Positions 11,145 to 22,138 of a stretch of DNA of 60,000 nucleotides are shown here, piece by piece. Location of the stretch: NCBI GenBank assembly GCA_950295325.1, contig OX485805.1, positions 21,627,501 through 21,687,500 on the forward strand. The letters run 5' to 3'. The DNA is from Polytrichum commune (Eukaryota > Streptophyta > Polytrichopsida > Polytrichales > Polytrichaceae). How positions within the stretch are numbered: position 1 is the first letter of the stretch; every line of letters starts with the position of its first letter. The notes under the pieces are model-generated. The model had not been told where the DNA came from and did not search any database. It worked only from the letters and a program-made list of their open reading frames with translations. The position numbers were made by a program, and so were the translations under genes.

Positions 11145-12815
11145 ACTATAATGAAGAGGTTAATTGATCAAAGAATCAACCAAACCTTCCATAACCTGAC
11201 ACAACCAACTTTGCATATGATGATGAACCTATTTGGAAGGTGGCAGAGTGTTTTTACTTCATTGAGTAAATTTGTCATTGTGTTGATTAAGTTACCCGTT
11301 GTTTCAATATTTTATGCTCGGACTTTTATTTATTTATGCATCTAAATATTTATTTTGATGTCAACAGAAGCATGACAGCAGAAGCTTCATTGTTTCCCAG
11401 CTGTAACTTTTCTTCATATCCAAAGGTTTTTTGGTAAGGTTATGGCATGCACCTCGTCATATGTTTTTTGGAGGTCGAAATGGAGGGTTTGTAATCGGAG
11501 GGTCTTGTTTTTATTTTGATATTTTTATTTGGCATTTGTTTGAATAAACCACACGTAGTAGACATGATTTTGTGTGCATATTTAAAACCCATGTTGTTGT
11601 TACATGTAATTCAATCTTTTTTGATACCTCTCGTGATGTTTATATGCAAATTTTATATTTCAAATGTACTAAGATTGGAATTTTTTATGTTAGATCCCAA
11701 GGCTAACTACTTATGTAATTTGAACACAATGATTTCATATTGAACCATTGTACATGGAACTTGATTGTTTGAAAATTGAGATTATAGCAATTGTATAATC
11801 TATCAATACAATGTCATTCAATTTCACTTCCTAAGGGTTAGGTTGCCACAGTTATAGGTTATTAGTGAACTTATTACTATGTACACTTTATTGCTCATGG
11901 CTCATATCATAGCACTCCTTCTTCCAATGCCACAAAGTGTTGCCTGCTTTGTTTACAAGCATGAATAAAAGCCTTGGGAACCATAATGAAAACCATCAAA
12001 CAACAAATTGGCTCAATTCATCACATGTAATCAAATATCTATGAATGGTAAGCCATAGTTATCATTACACGTGGATACATACACATCAATTACCACAACA
12101 TCAAGTTTAGTTAGTGTCTCAACGAAGAGTTCTATGGATTCAAAATCTTTATCTAGTGCACCTTTCCAAGAGACACCTTTGTGGAAGGTGATGACACAAA
12201 TGGAACAATTAGCTCTTTTGGCAAATATGCAACAATAAGGTAAAACTTATAACCGCTAGAGGATGCATGCAAAGTAGATGGAAACGCATATCAACAAATG
12301 ACCACTATGAGTGTCGATAGAGGAATATTGACAAAGGAATGTGAAATATTCTCCTTAAGAAATCAATCATGTCCACTATGACATGATGTTGAGTGGCCCC
12401 ATTCTCCAATATCGTTACAATGGAGGCGTTCCTCCCCATAATTGAAACTTGTTGAGAATTTGTTGTAGATGTAGAACCAAATGTTTTCCTTTGTACTTAC
12501 CCTCCACTAAAATTGTTGCAATCATTTGCAACTTCTTCGTAGTCATCTCTAGCTTTGTAATCACACCAAAATGTCTAATGGTCTACATTACAAACAATTG
12601 TTAGCTACATACTTGAATGTACTAGATTGGCAATGACAAACAATTGGTAAAACAAACATGAAGACTTAATACCTCTTTCAAAATCAATGTCGTTTTGCAG
12701 GTTTGCAATGGAAATCACTTTCTCAAGGTTCCCCTTTTTGTATACCATATTGTAAAGTAACTACAAATATTGATGAATGATTGAATATTCTAACTACATG
12801 TGCGAGTGTGTAAGC
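11145..12815. other. Spacer without a supportable gene
   Basis: AT-rich sequence with only short, unrecognised open frames. The left boundary of the LTR that ends near 13531 may lie near the right end of this interval, but I cannot place it. Confidence 0.4.
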
Positions 12816-12826
12816 AAAGGATGATG

Positions 12827-13185
12827 GGAGCTAGACAACTCCTAGTTGAAGATGGATGGATTGGAGTTAGACAACTCCATATTGACAACATGTGCAATGG
12901 GGTTAGACAGCTCCGCATATAGTGCATTGGAATTAGACCATTCCATATTGAGAACATGTGCACATGAGTTAGACAACTCTCGATGAGGTGCATTGGAGTT
13001 AGACCACTCCAGAATTAGAAAGATGAATGTTATTCATTGGAGTTAGACAACTCTAATGAATAAATAAATATAGTTGGAATTAGGCAGTTCCAACTAGAAG
13101 AATGGTTGGATGAACCAAGTTGGAATGAGACAATTCCAACTGGAATAAAGAATGGATGTATTTAGTTGGAATTAGACAGTTCCAA
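12827..13185 (+). repeat. Ten dispersed hairpin repeats, core GGARTTAGACARYTCC
   Basis: A 16-20 bp imperfect palindrome occurs ten times: at 12827, 12863, 12899, 12929, 12966, 12995, 13039, 13074, 13120 and 13166. Early copies read GGAGTT-AGAC-AACTCC. Later copies read TTGGAATTAGACAGTTCCAA and TTGGAATGAGACAATTCCAA. Several changes in one arm are matched by changes in the other, so pairing is kept while sequence changes. Spacing is uneven (about 29-73 bp). The array lies just upstream of an LTR end and TATA-like DNA, so it may be the U3 enhancer region of the retrotransposon; this is inference. Confidence 0.85.
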
Positions 13186-13289
13186 TTGGAAGAATAAAAT
13201 TGAGACAAGAGATGGAAGAAGGTCCTAGAAGAACCAAAGATAGAAGATTCATAGTAGAACTAAAAGATAGAGCTATGAATAGAATACTT

Positions 13290-13554
13290 TTACTATATTT
13301 AAAAATAGAAAGTGAAAGTAGTGCTTCGGCATAAGAAGAAGCTCGGGGGAGGAGAGCGGATTTTTTTTTTGTCTCTCTCCTATGGTTGGGTGGTTGAGGT
13401 TAGATCAAGACCTACTTGGTCTACAATTGTAATTTGACGTTATAAGAAAATAAACTGAGTGTTCAATTTGTCAATTGGATTGATAATTGTGATTGTCAAA
13501 GTAAGTGACAAACGGGTGAGAGGTTTGTTACAAATTGGTATCAGAACCCCAAGA
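13290..13554 (+). mobile_element. 3' part of an LTR plus primer-binding site (Ty3/gypsy-like)
   Basis: Sequence ending GTTTGTTACA (about 13531) is followed after three bases by TGGTATCAGAACCCC. This resembles the complement of the initiator Met tRNA 3' end (TGGTATCAGAGC), the usual primer-binding site of plant LTR retrotransposons. A TATA-like stretch, CTATATTTAAAAATAG, lies at about 13294 and could be the LTR promoter. The LTR start is not resolved; the hairpin repeats at 12827-13185 may belong to its U3. Confidence 0.7.
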
Positions 13555-13720
13555 AATTTGTAACAAACATCTCACCCGTTTGTCACTTACTTTGACAATC
13601 ACAATTATCAATCCAATTGACAAATTGAACACTCAGTTTATTTCCTTATAATGTCAAATTATAATCGTAGAACAAGTAGGTCTTGGTCTAAGCTCAACCA
13701 CCCAACCATAGGAGAGAGAC
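13371..13720. repeat. 166-bp inverted duplication of the LTR end with an 18-bp loop
   Basis: The left arm 13371-13536 (starts GTCTCTCTCCTATGGTTGGG) is the near-perfect reverse complement of the right arm 13555-13720 (ends CCAACCATAGGAGAGAGAC). By eye only a few substitutions separate them. The 18-bp loop at 13537-13554 is essentially the primer-binding site. The right arm runs straight into an A-rich tract and then pol sequence. Confidence 0.93.
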
Positions 13721-13775
13721 CACAAAAAAAAAATTTAAAAAAAAATTTAAAAAAAAAAAAAAAAACCCTTGAGTG

Positions 13776-14655
13776 TGACTTCAGCTTTCAGACTTTGAAA
13801 TCAATGTTAACTCAAACTTCAGTCTTAACCATTATGGATATCTTGAAAGGAAACATAATTTTATGTACCGACGCTAGCGATTTAGCGATTAGTGCAGTTT
13901 TAATGCAAGATACAAAAAATAATTGCTTACGAATCTCGTAAGTTAAACTTTGCCGAGTTAAATTTTCCAGTACATGAGAAGGAAGTACTAGTAGTGATTC
14001 ATTCGCTAAAGGTTTGGAGACATTATTTACTGGGAGTGCAGTTCAAAATTCAAATAGACCACGAATCATTGAGATATTTACCAACCCACCTCACTTGAGT
14101 AGGAGGCAGTGTAGGTGGGTAGAATTGTTACAAGAATTTGATTTTGACATAGAATATGTTAAAGGTAAAGAAAACGTGGTTGCTGACACTTTGTCTAGAT
14201 GACCGCTAGCAAATGTTATCTCATGCATTAGAAATCCTTTAATGGATGAGATTAAAGGGTATTATGCTACTAATGATTTCTTTAAAATTCCATTTGAGAG
14301 CTTGTCTAAGAAAGCTAGGACCGTAGATGAAATTAAAAAAATTTAATGTTTTAAAGTGAAAGATAAGATTTTATATTATAATGGTAGAGTTTGTGTTCCC
14401 AAATTTGGAAAACACGTACTCAACATTATAAATAACCTTCATAACATTACAATAGCAAGCCATCCAGGTTTTCAAAAGACTTATATGGTAGTGAAACGCC
14501 ATTATTATTGGTCAAGAATGAAAAAAGATATTAAATAATATGTTGAGAGATGTCTCAAATGTCAAGTCTCTAAATCATAACAAGTGAAGAGCCCTAGGTT
14601 GTTACAACCACTGGATGTGCCTAACTTGAAATTTGAATCAGTTAGTATAGACATA
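13776..14655 (+). pseudogene. Truncated Ty3/gypsy pol: RNase H and integrase zinc-binding region
   Basis: The first frame (to about 13940) shows LKSMLTQTSVLTIMD and IILCTDASDLAISAVLMQ, the reverse transcriptase/RNase H junction with the RNase H aspartate. After a frame change, [12 protein letters not shown]-type and [21 protein letters not shown] with VVADTLSR (about 14110-14200) match the RNase H end. From about 14356, VCVPKFGKHVLNIINNLH with SHPGFQKTYMVVKRHYYW and the later CLKCQ form the integrase HHCC zinc-binding region. There are frameshifts and in-frame stops (for example after MKKDIK and after VSKS). Similarity stops near 14655 before the integrase catalytic core, and gag, protease and most of the reverse transcriptase are absent. 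Confidence 0.88.
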
Positions 14656-16230
14656 CAAGTCTTAGTCACCTTCATAGTATCCATAAACAAATTCTAATAT
14701 GGGTCTTACTAATGGCAAAGACAAAAGGTGATAGAGAGGCATGCTCAATTGATATAAATTGTTCACAAATTCTCTATCAACAAATTGAAATTGGTGTTTT
14801 GAAGACCACACATGTAGATTACACAGTCATTTGCATTCTCCAATTTTTTTGGTAATAATATTGTGGGAATAGTGTCATCATCAACCTGCAAGAACATTCA
14901 AAGATACAAATTAAAGGCCTAACCATATGAAGCAACATTAATCCGCATTTATGTTTATTGTGGGCCTAATGTAGTCAAACATACTACCACACAAATGAGA
15001 AGCCTAATGAGAGGGCTTAATGGAGGCTCATGTGATGCCTAATGCAAAAAATAAAAAATAAATACTAAAGCATAATTTCACAAGAAATCTAGTCCCTTTG
15101 AAGATGGTTGACAACACCCTCAAAATCTAAAAGTTGAAGGGATGGTGATCAAACCATACCCCTCTTCATTCTAGTATGCAATCCATGCCCTTGGCCTAAT
15201 GTGGCATATTAAAGAACCCCCTATGCGTAATCAAGGCCTAATGAGGGGCTTAATGAAGGCCTTAAGAGGGCTTATTGTGGGTCTAATGTGGTCACATAAT
15301 ACACGTAGCCAATGAGTAGCCTTACGAGGGGCTTAAAGAAGGCCCTTGTCATGCATAAAGAGGTCACAAATCTCAATACATAATGCATAAATAAAAAATA
15401 AAAAAGTGAGACCAAAATCTCAAAAATTACCCTTTCACTACTAAGATGGTGTTTTGAGCTTTTCCTATTATCTTTTATTTTTTCTTTGTGTTACGCATTG
15501 GGACCCCTTTTCATTGATAATTTGCAAATCCATGTCCATGGGCCTAATGTGGTCGTACTAAGGAACCTCATGTGTGGCCTAATGAGGGACTTATTGAAGG
15601 CATTAAGACACATGGGCACTTCCTCTTAGATTAAATATACACATGTGATAACATAGTATTTTTAGGGGGTTATAACATACTAGAATATATTATAATGTAT
15701 GTTATTTTTTGAAAAAATGTGAATTTTTGTGATTATTGGCACCCTATGGGTAATTATAAATTGTTGAATGATTGACGTAATGATGCCCTATATCACCTAT
15801 ATGTAAAAGATCCCCAATTTATGAAAGTCCTTAAAGTGTATAATTAACTATAAGCCTTGCAAGAACACATGTACACAACAAGGAATACAAGCAAACTATA
15901 TAGGGTTCAAGGTCTATGGGTTGAAATTATAGTCAAGCCATGTGCAAAGCAACATAGTAGTATGTCAACAACAACAAAAGAAGACAACAATTTCATGTAC
16001 ATGTCATAAACAAAAGAAGACAATAATAAAAACTTTGTGTTCATTAACACAATTTCTGGTGTTTCAAAATGATGGTGTAGTCAGAGACTTTGATGTCATG
16101 CTTCAAGACTAGCCATATGTGTCTAGAAGTCATAATCACAAGGTTCCCACATGCCCTACAACTATAGATATAGATATTTATAATGTACCGACATAAATTT
16201 ACAGATCACATGCACTACACATCCAAAGAA
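14656..16230. other. Spacer with a degenerate GGCCTAATGAGGGGCTTAAT repeat
   Basis: Between about 14915 and 15610 the words GGCCTAATG(T/A)GG and GAGGGGCTTAATGAAGGC recur about four times in mixed spacing, as in a decayed tandem repeat. No coding signal is seen in the rest. Confidence 0.5.
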
Positions 16231-18483
16231 ATGCTATATATTTTGATGTCCTCCACTAAGAGATTTTCCATTGTAATTGAAGGCATGGGTCAAGAAGTGG
16301 TGCATGAAGTGCCCAATACTTAATGGATCCTCCATTGTAGTTGGAAATCGATGCTTCGGTCTTCCAAACCTACACATTGCACAAACAACACACACCATGC
16401 AAGAATAATACACCCACCTAGCTACACATATGAATAATAGTTGAAGAGCCAAAGCAATTCTAAATGCAAAATCATAAAGTTACAAAGATAACCGAACACA
16501 AAAAGTAAATATAGATAGACAAGTAGGTATTGAAGTTATTGCACCTCCATTCATAAGGCCCAACAACACAAGTAAGTAAAAATGTAACGTCTTCTCCAAA
16601 TCAAAGGCACTTGAAACCTTCACAGCCCAACCATATCAATAACTGCCCACATGAGAATATGTAATGAAACAAATCCAATTTGCAAGAATAAATAAATTAC
16701 TCTCATCATCTTTTGTTGGTTTTCCACTGGTACCTTGTCAAAAAAGGGAAAAAGAAAAAGAAGAAGAAGAAAGTGTGCTTACTTATGTTTCCAAAAAGGT
16801 TATTCTATGAACATCTCATTCAAGTCTCCACCCTTCAAATCAGCCCAGTGAAGTTTTCGCTTTCACCAACAAAACAATGCATCTTTCACTCATGGCAAGT
16901 TCATCATAGATGTTCATAAGGATTTATGATGATAATCATAAAAACTTTGTTACAAAAAGCAAACAGACAGGTAACTTGAAACAACACATGATTGCTCAAG
17001 TTTGTGAATATCTACTGTCATCTTTTAGTATATTTTTACTAGCTTGTCTCAAGTGAGTCTTGGCTCGGCATAACAAAGCTTTTGTTTTTGCTTGATGAAA
17101 TAATTTATATTGCACTTGTGGCAAGATGATTGTAGTTATTCATAAGGTTTTGTGATGATGATACTCACAAAAACCTCAATACTTCATCCATATAGACAAT
17201 AGGTTTAGAATGATAAAATCCGATTGCCTATATTTGTGAAAAGTTGATTGCAATTAACTATAAGAAATTAGAATGTTGTGTGTTATACTTGCTTGCTTCT
17301 TCTTGTGTCGTAATTTGGAGCATGGTAGGTTTCTCCTCGAAGCGCCCATGACTTTGGATCAAAGTAATTGGAAACATGATGTGAGTTCCACATAAACAAA
17401 CACCAAGGCTAAGAGTTTTACAAAAAGGTGGGTTTTGATGGAAATGGTGCTCGGGGGGTGCACTCCCTCTTATATTTTGCATACACGTGTGCTTAAGACT
17501 TATTTATCGGGGGGCTATCTACATTGCAGAAAAGATTATAAGGTATGGTATTTTTCAAAATAAAGGTAAATGTTTGTACTTTAATACACCCTATCAGTAA
17601 TTATATTTTTTTGGGGGGGGGGGAATCGTTTAAAAATATCCTATTTTATTTATATTTCATTTTTTCCCTTATACCCCAAGTAACCATTTTTTTTTACTAT
17701 AACTATTTTTTTCTTGGAGCCCGACTGGTGTCCATTTTTTCTTACACCACATTTTGTTTCTTACACCTCATTTTTAATGATTATGTAAGTGACCATTTTT
17801 TTCATGAAGGACACCTCGCTTCTTACAACCATGGATTGTGAAGTTCAACCACAACTCTAAAATCACATGAACTAAATGAAAGCAATGAACCTAAGGCAAA
17901 GGCATGCAACTAAAGCATTGTCTTAGACTGTGAAATGAAATACAAATATGATATAAAAGTCCATTTGTGTTTAGGAACATAATCTAGTTTATGTTTGTAG
18001 AACCTAGAATTTCACAAGGTCTCTCCAAGTCTTATGCTTCTGGAAAGTGTATAAACTCAAACATGTACTTGCAGCTTGCTAACATCCAAGAAATTTAAGA
18101 ATGCAATTTGCAAGGGCAACCAAACAAAACTAAAGCTAAACACAAACGAGTATTGTTCATGTGCAAATAGCATACAAAACTATACAACAACTACATGCCT
18201 TGTCCGTAGATCTTGCAGCCAAACTTCACCCCATAAAATTGCAACCAATGCAAAATTGAAACCATAATGAGAACTTGAAATAGATGAAGCACTTCCCCCA
18301 AATTCACAAGCACTCCAAGCAACAAATTAAGAGAATGAGGCACAAGGCAATTTGGATTTGCATATTTCAAATTAGAATTCAAAAATAAATAAAAGATTGT
18401 GCAGTTTAGGGTTGGAACACATGGACTTCCATAAGCAACACAAAACTCCACAACCATGCAAAATAAGCAAAGAAAAGACTTAC
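16231..18483. other. Spacer; possible remnants of minus-strand exons
   Basis: On the minus strand the frame FGRPKHRFPTTMEDPLSIGH (about 16388-16245) follows an acceptor-like TGTAG. A second open piece lies at 17482-17258. They could be downstream exons of the broken gene at 18484-19013, but no similarity supports the join. An A/G-rich stretch (AAG repeats) lies near 16750, and a 12-G run near 17614. Confidence 0.3.
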
Positions 18484-19013
18484 CAATGATGCATTTGGTG
18501 TAGGGGGAGATCCAAATCCAATTAGTTGCATGCACACTATAGCCACGCGCTATGATGTCCACACAAATCGTCCCAAAAGCCTCCTAAATGTAACGCAACT
18601 CCCCTAATTCCATAGTCGACAAGTTCTCCAACGACTGCACACGAAGCTTAGTGTCGAGGAACCCAAAGGGTTGCTCCCACGAGTTCCCAAACAATGCATA
18701 ATTTCAATCAAATGAGGTTTGAAGCAATTGTTCTGCTGAACACCATGGCCGAACTAGCTGAGATAGGTCCTATCTCGCCAATCTGTGAGCCGCACCTCCA
18801 ACAGTCTACTCAAGGAATGACTCCCAACTGTGGCATGTTTGGCAAAGACAATCAAACTCCATCATCATGGTGCGGGCTTTGGCATTCGGATGAACAGGGC
18901 TAAGGTCGACCCAATCACACCAGTGCACATGTACTCCCTTCACGAAGTGCGGCAACACCACGTCTCGCAACAAAATCTCCATCACAGTTTGGAGCAAAAC
19001 TCTACTTGCGGCC
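18484..19013 (-). pseudogene. Large decayed exon of an unrecognised plant gene
   Basis: Read on the minus strand, one frame runs for about 176 codons with four in-frame stops (TAG at 18806-18808, 18770-18772 and 18584-18586; TGA at 18704-18706) and no frameshift. It contains ASRVLLQTVMEILLRDVVLP, HVHWCDWVDLSPVHPNAKAR, SWEQPFGFLDTKLRVQSLEN, LSTMELGELRY, and VHATNWIWISPYTKCIIG. It ends at a textbook donor, G|GTAAGT, at 18483. The residue pattern is clearly protein-like, rich in Trp, Leu and spaced acidic residues. The stops sit where CAG, CAA or CGA would be expected. I do not recognise the family. An acceptor may lie near 19013. Confidence 0.6.
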
Positions 19014-19460
19014 AATCAATTCAACACCACAAAAACAAGAAATTACATTATCGAAAGTAGAGAAGAACGTGCAGCACTTGTTAAAGCTTTAACATTTTAA
19101 AATTAATATTTCCTCCTATATCTCTACTACCACTTTCAACTAAAGAACTAGTTCTACAGAGACTGCTATGATAAATTTCCATTTCATTGTTAGTAGAGGA
19201 GAAGTTCTCTCATTGCTACTCAGGATATCGCTAAAAGAACTAGGATAGAAAGATGAAGGAAAATTGCAACAAAATAGAAGCCAACACATGAGCATTTTAG
19301 ATTGTCCACAAACCCCAACAAGAAAACAATACCAAGCCTTGCGAGGAAGTCACCGAGTGCTCACCGCTTATACCCTCATTGTTGAGAGAAACGGCTCATT
19401 TGGGGGTCATTGCCTCAACTGAAACACTATCCATTCCATCTGCACCTTTCACATACACTA

Positions 19461-19890
19461 GCACATGCCACGGGGAGGTCACTTCATTGTCAAGTTGACA
19501 CCACGCGTGGACAAAGTTTGCTACCCCTATATTACATGCCATATATAATTTTAAAATTTATGATATTTTTTCTACATATACATAACCATTGATAGTATCT
19601 TTTCTTTCTTTTTTTGAAATTTTTAGTCATCTTTATTTATTTTAGTAATTGTTTTAGTTCAATTTTGTGTCATTCTAGTTAGAAACGGTATGTTTTATGA
19701 AAAAACCAAATCATCAAATTTAGTTACCACTTTTATCTATGTCATAGGTATTGTGTATATCTACTCATGAAAAAAAATTGATAAAATTTTGACCCATTTT
19801 GGTGGTGCAACTTACCAAAAGAAGATTTTTTTTGGTCGCACGTGGTGTTCAACTTGACAATGGAGTGACCCCCCCGTGGCACATGCAAAG
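19461..19890. mobile_element. Foldback/MITE-like element with ~50-bp terminal inverted repeats
   Basis: The left terminus (19461-19512; GCCACGGGGAGGTCACTTCA, then TTGTCAAGTTGACACCACG) is the reverse complement of 19839-19890 with a few mismatches and one indel. The ~325-bp interior is AT-rich and has no open frame of note. A four-base word, ACAT, flanks both ends, but that is too short to call a target duplication. Confidence 0.8.
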
Positions 19891-21727
19891 ATTCCCCCCC
19901 CCCCTCATACACAAATATGCTCATTCACCTTATGAAAGGGTGGATTTCATAATCCTTTGTAAACTTATTATGCACTTTAAATTTGATTTGAGACCCATAT
20001 TCCCTCACAAATCCTAAACCCCCTGAGCAATCACCAAGCGCGCGCCAAAGAAAATTGCAAAGAAGATTGCGATTCAAACAACGCGCTGAGATTTTCCCTC
20101 CCGGCACGTAGGTAGAGAATAATAACTCCACATTGGATACGTTGGTTCAGTAACATTCAAGCCAGCCAGCCTACAAAGTCATCCATCCAAGTTTTTCCAA
20201 CAATTTTTTTTTCATCTTCTAGGACATACCCTACCCTAGACCCGCTACCCCTAGTAATTGTTTCCGCGCTATTTACATGTACTGACTAGATAAAAGAGGC
20301 CATTATATGTGATGGTATTTTACATGTAAACATGTTTCATTATTTTAAAATCCCCTATATTATATGCACATTTTTTGCAAAATTTATCTACGATGAATAT
20401 ATTACACCTTATTTTTTATCGCACATTGTTTCTATGATTTTTGCCAATGCCCCCCCCCCCCCCCCTCTTTCTCAAAAGTCAAATCTTCACTTGTCAAGAC
20501 ATGGTACCAAGAGTTGTCCACTTTACCGTGCTTGCACCCCAAGACCTACACCCATGGTGGCCACATTAGATTCCTCTATGCCAATAAACCCTAATACAAT
20601 GTAAGGGGTTTCAACCCTAATCCCTCTTGCAACCTGACAACATACCAACTAACTCCGTATGCAAGCGAGTAACAAAGGGTTTTTGTGGACATTATCATTG
20701 CAGAACATGTTGCTAAATTATACAACACGCAATTGTGGAGTGGATGTTCCACAATTGCATGATCAATTGCACATGAAACCAATAATTGTGAATTAAATTC
20801 ACTCCCACAACCATCTAAAATTTACTTGTTAGTCTCCTCTCCCTCACAACTATCAAACGAGTCGTGCACTATGTCATTGATAACATCACGACAATCCTCC
20901 TCAAATATGTTTGGTTGTTTGTTTGACAAATCTCCACTACCTTTGCTCTAGGTATCCATTATGGAGAGTAATGTAATACACATGTAGTGTTTGCAAGAGG
21001 GTATAATACCAAGGGTGGGTCGAACGGGCATTTCAATCACGCTGACCTATGGTCGGCTCTCTCTCTCTCTCATGTTTGCAATATCAGTTTCCACTATCTT
21101 GCTCATTTATATAAATTAAAAAAATTAAATTAAACTCTAGCTCTTTGTAATTGCTTGACTGAAGAAAACTTGAGACCTCTTTTGTTTCTCCATCGCTTCG
21201 GAGGTTTTGAATATTTGTTTCATGTGTTTGTGGTGCATGCTATGACCACGCTCTCGTCACAAATACATTTCATGATTACCCACACTCTCCTCCACACACA
21301 CTCTTAGTTCTTGATTTGTTAAACTGCATTAGGTTAATGAGGTGTTAGTTCCCACAACGTTGATATTATGTAGGTTTTTGAACTAGGGTTATATAGGCAT
21401 GGCCCATAGTAGATGTGTGGTGTCTATATTTTGTAATTGTCGTTTAGTGTACCATTGAATGGCTTCATAGATCCCAACGTTAGGTGATGTTTCATCCATT
21501 TATGAATGTGCATCTCTCATCTCTATCATTTCTCAAACTACACGACAATCCATACAAATAGATCCACGATCACTTATTATAATGTGCATCAATCATCTTC
21601 TTTCATGATGATATCTATTTGATGTCAAGGATCAGTGGCGCCTTTCACTTTGCCTCTTCATAATGATGGATATGCAGTTGCTTATGCAAGTTTTCTTAGG
21701 TTGAGATTCAACCTCTAGATAGGAACC
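19891..21727. other. Spacer with a perfect 11-bp hairpin
   Basis: GCAATTGTGGA (20729-20739) and TCCACAATTGC (20748-20758) form a perfect stem with an 8-base loop. Long C runs lie at about 19896 and 20452. A short TC run (about 21058-21070) is also present. I see no gene here. Confidence 0.5.
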
Positions 21728-22138
21728 ATGTACGTCAAGCAAAAGATGTACTCCCTGGATGAAGATTTGGTTGAGGCAATTTTGATGCAAAAGACTCGAA
21801 GTGAAGATGGTTTAATGTGGATTTTGGGACTTGGATCATTTAGTGTTATAGGTCCCTCTAAATCCTAAGTGATTGTTTACACTATCGTATTGACAAATGA
21901 GTATGTCAATGCCAATGTTCAAATCCCAAGTGTCACCATTGTTAAGGCGGAACACATTGATGTGCTAGTATTGTTTGATTTTGAGGATGAGATTTGTATT
22001 GCTGTTGATTTTTCATACACACCACCGTTTACATTAAGAAGTACAAATTCCATTATGTCAAAACTCCACAAATATTCAAAACAAATTTGGATTGTCCTTC
22101 AAGAGCTTTATCTGTGCAAGTCATCTCCAATGCCCTAA
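21728..22138 (+). pseudogene. Possible decayed ORF, family unknown
   Basis: One frame reads from ATG at 21728 to TAA at 22136 with a single internal TAA at 21869. It includes KQKMYSLDEDLVEAILMQKT, TNEYVNANVQIPSVTIVKAE and VLVLFDFEDEICIAVDFSY. Length and composition are mildly protein-like, but there is no recognisable domain and chance is not excluded. Confidence 0.25.

Noticed and set aside
12827-13185. Regularly recurring short palindromic repeats resembling a CRISPR array
   Set aside because: Spacing is uneven, repeats vary, the context is a plant LTR retrotransposon and no cas-like gene exists.
18191-18562. Minus-strand 123-codon ORF
   Set aside because: It joins the tail of the relic exon to sequence beyond a strong GTAAGT donor; the second half is AT-rich and hydrophobic, as expected of intron sequence.
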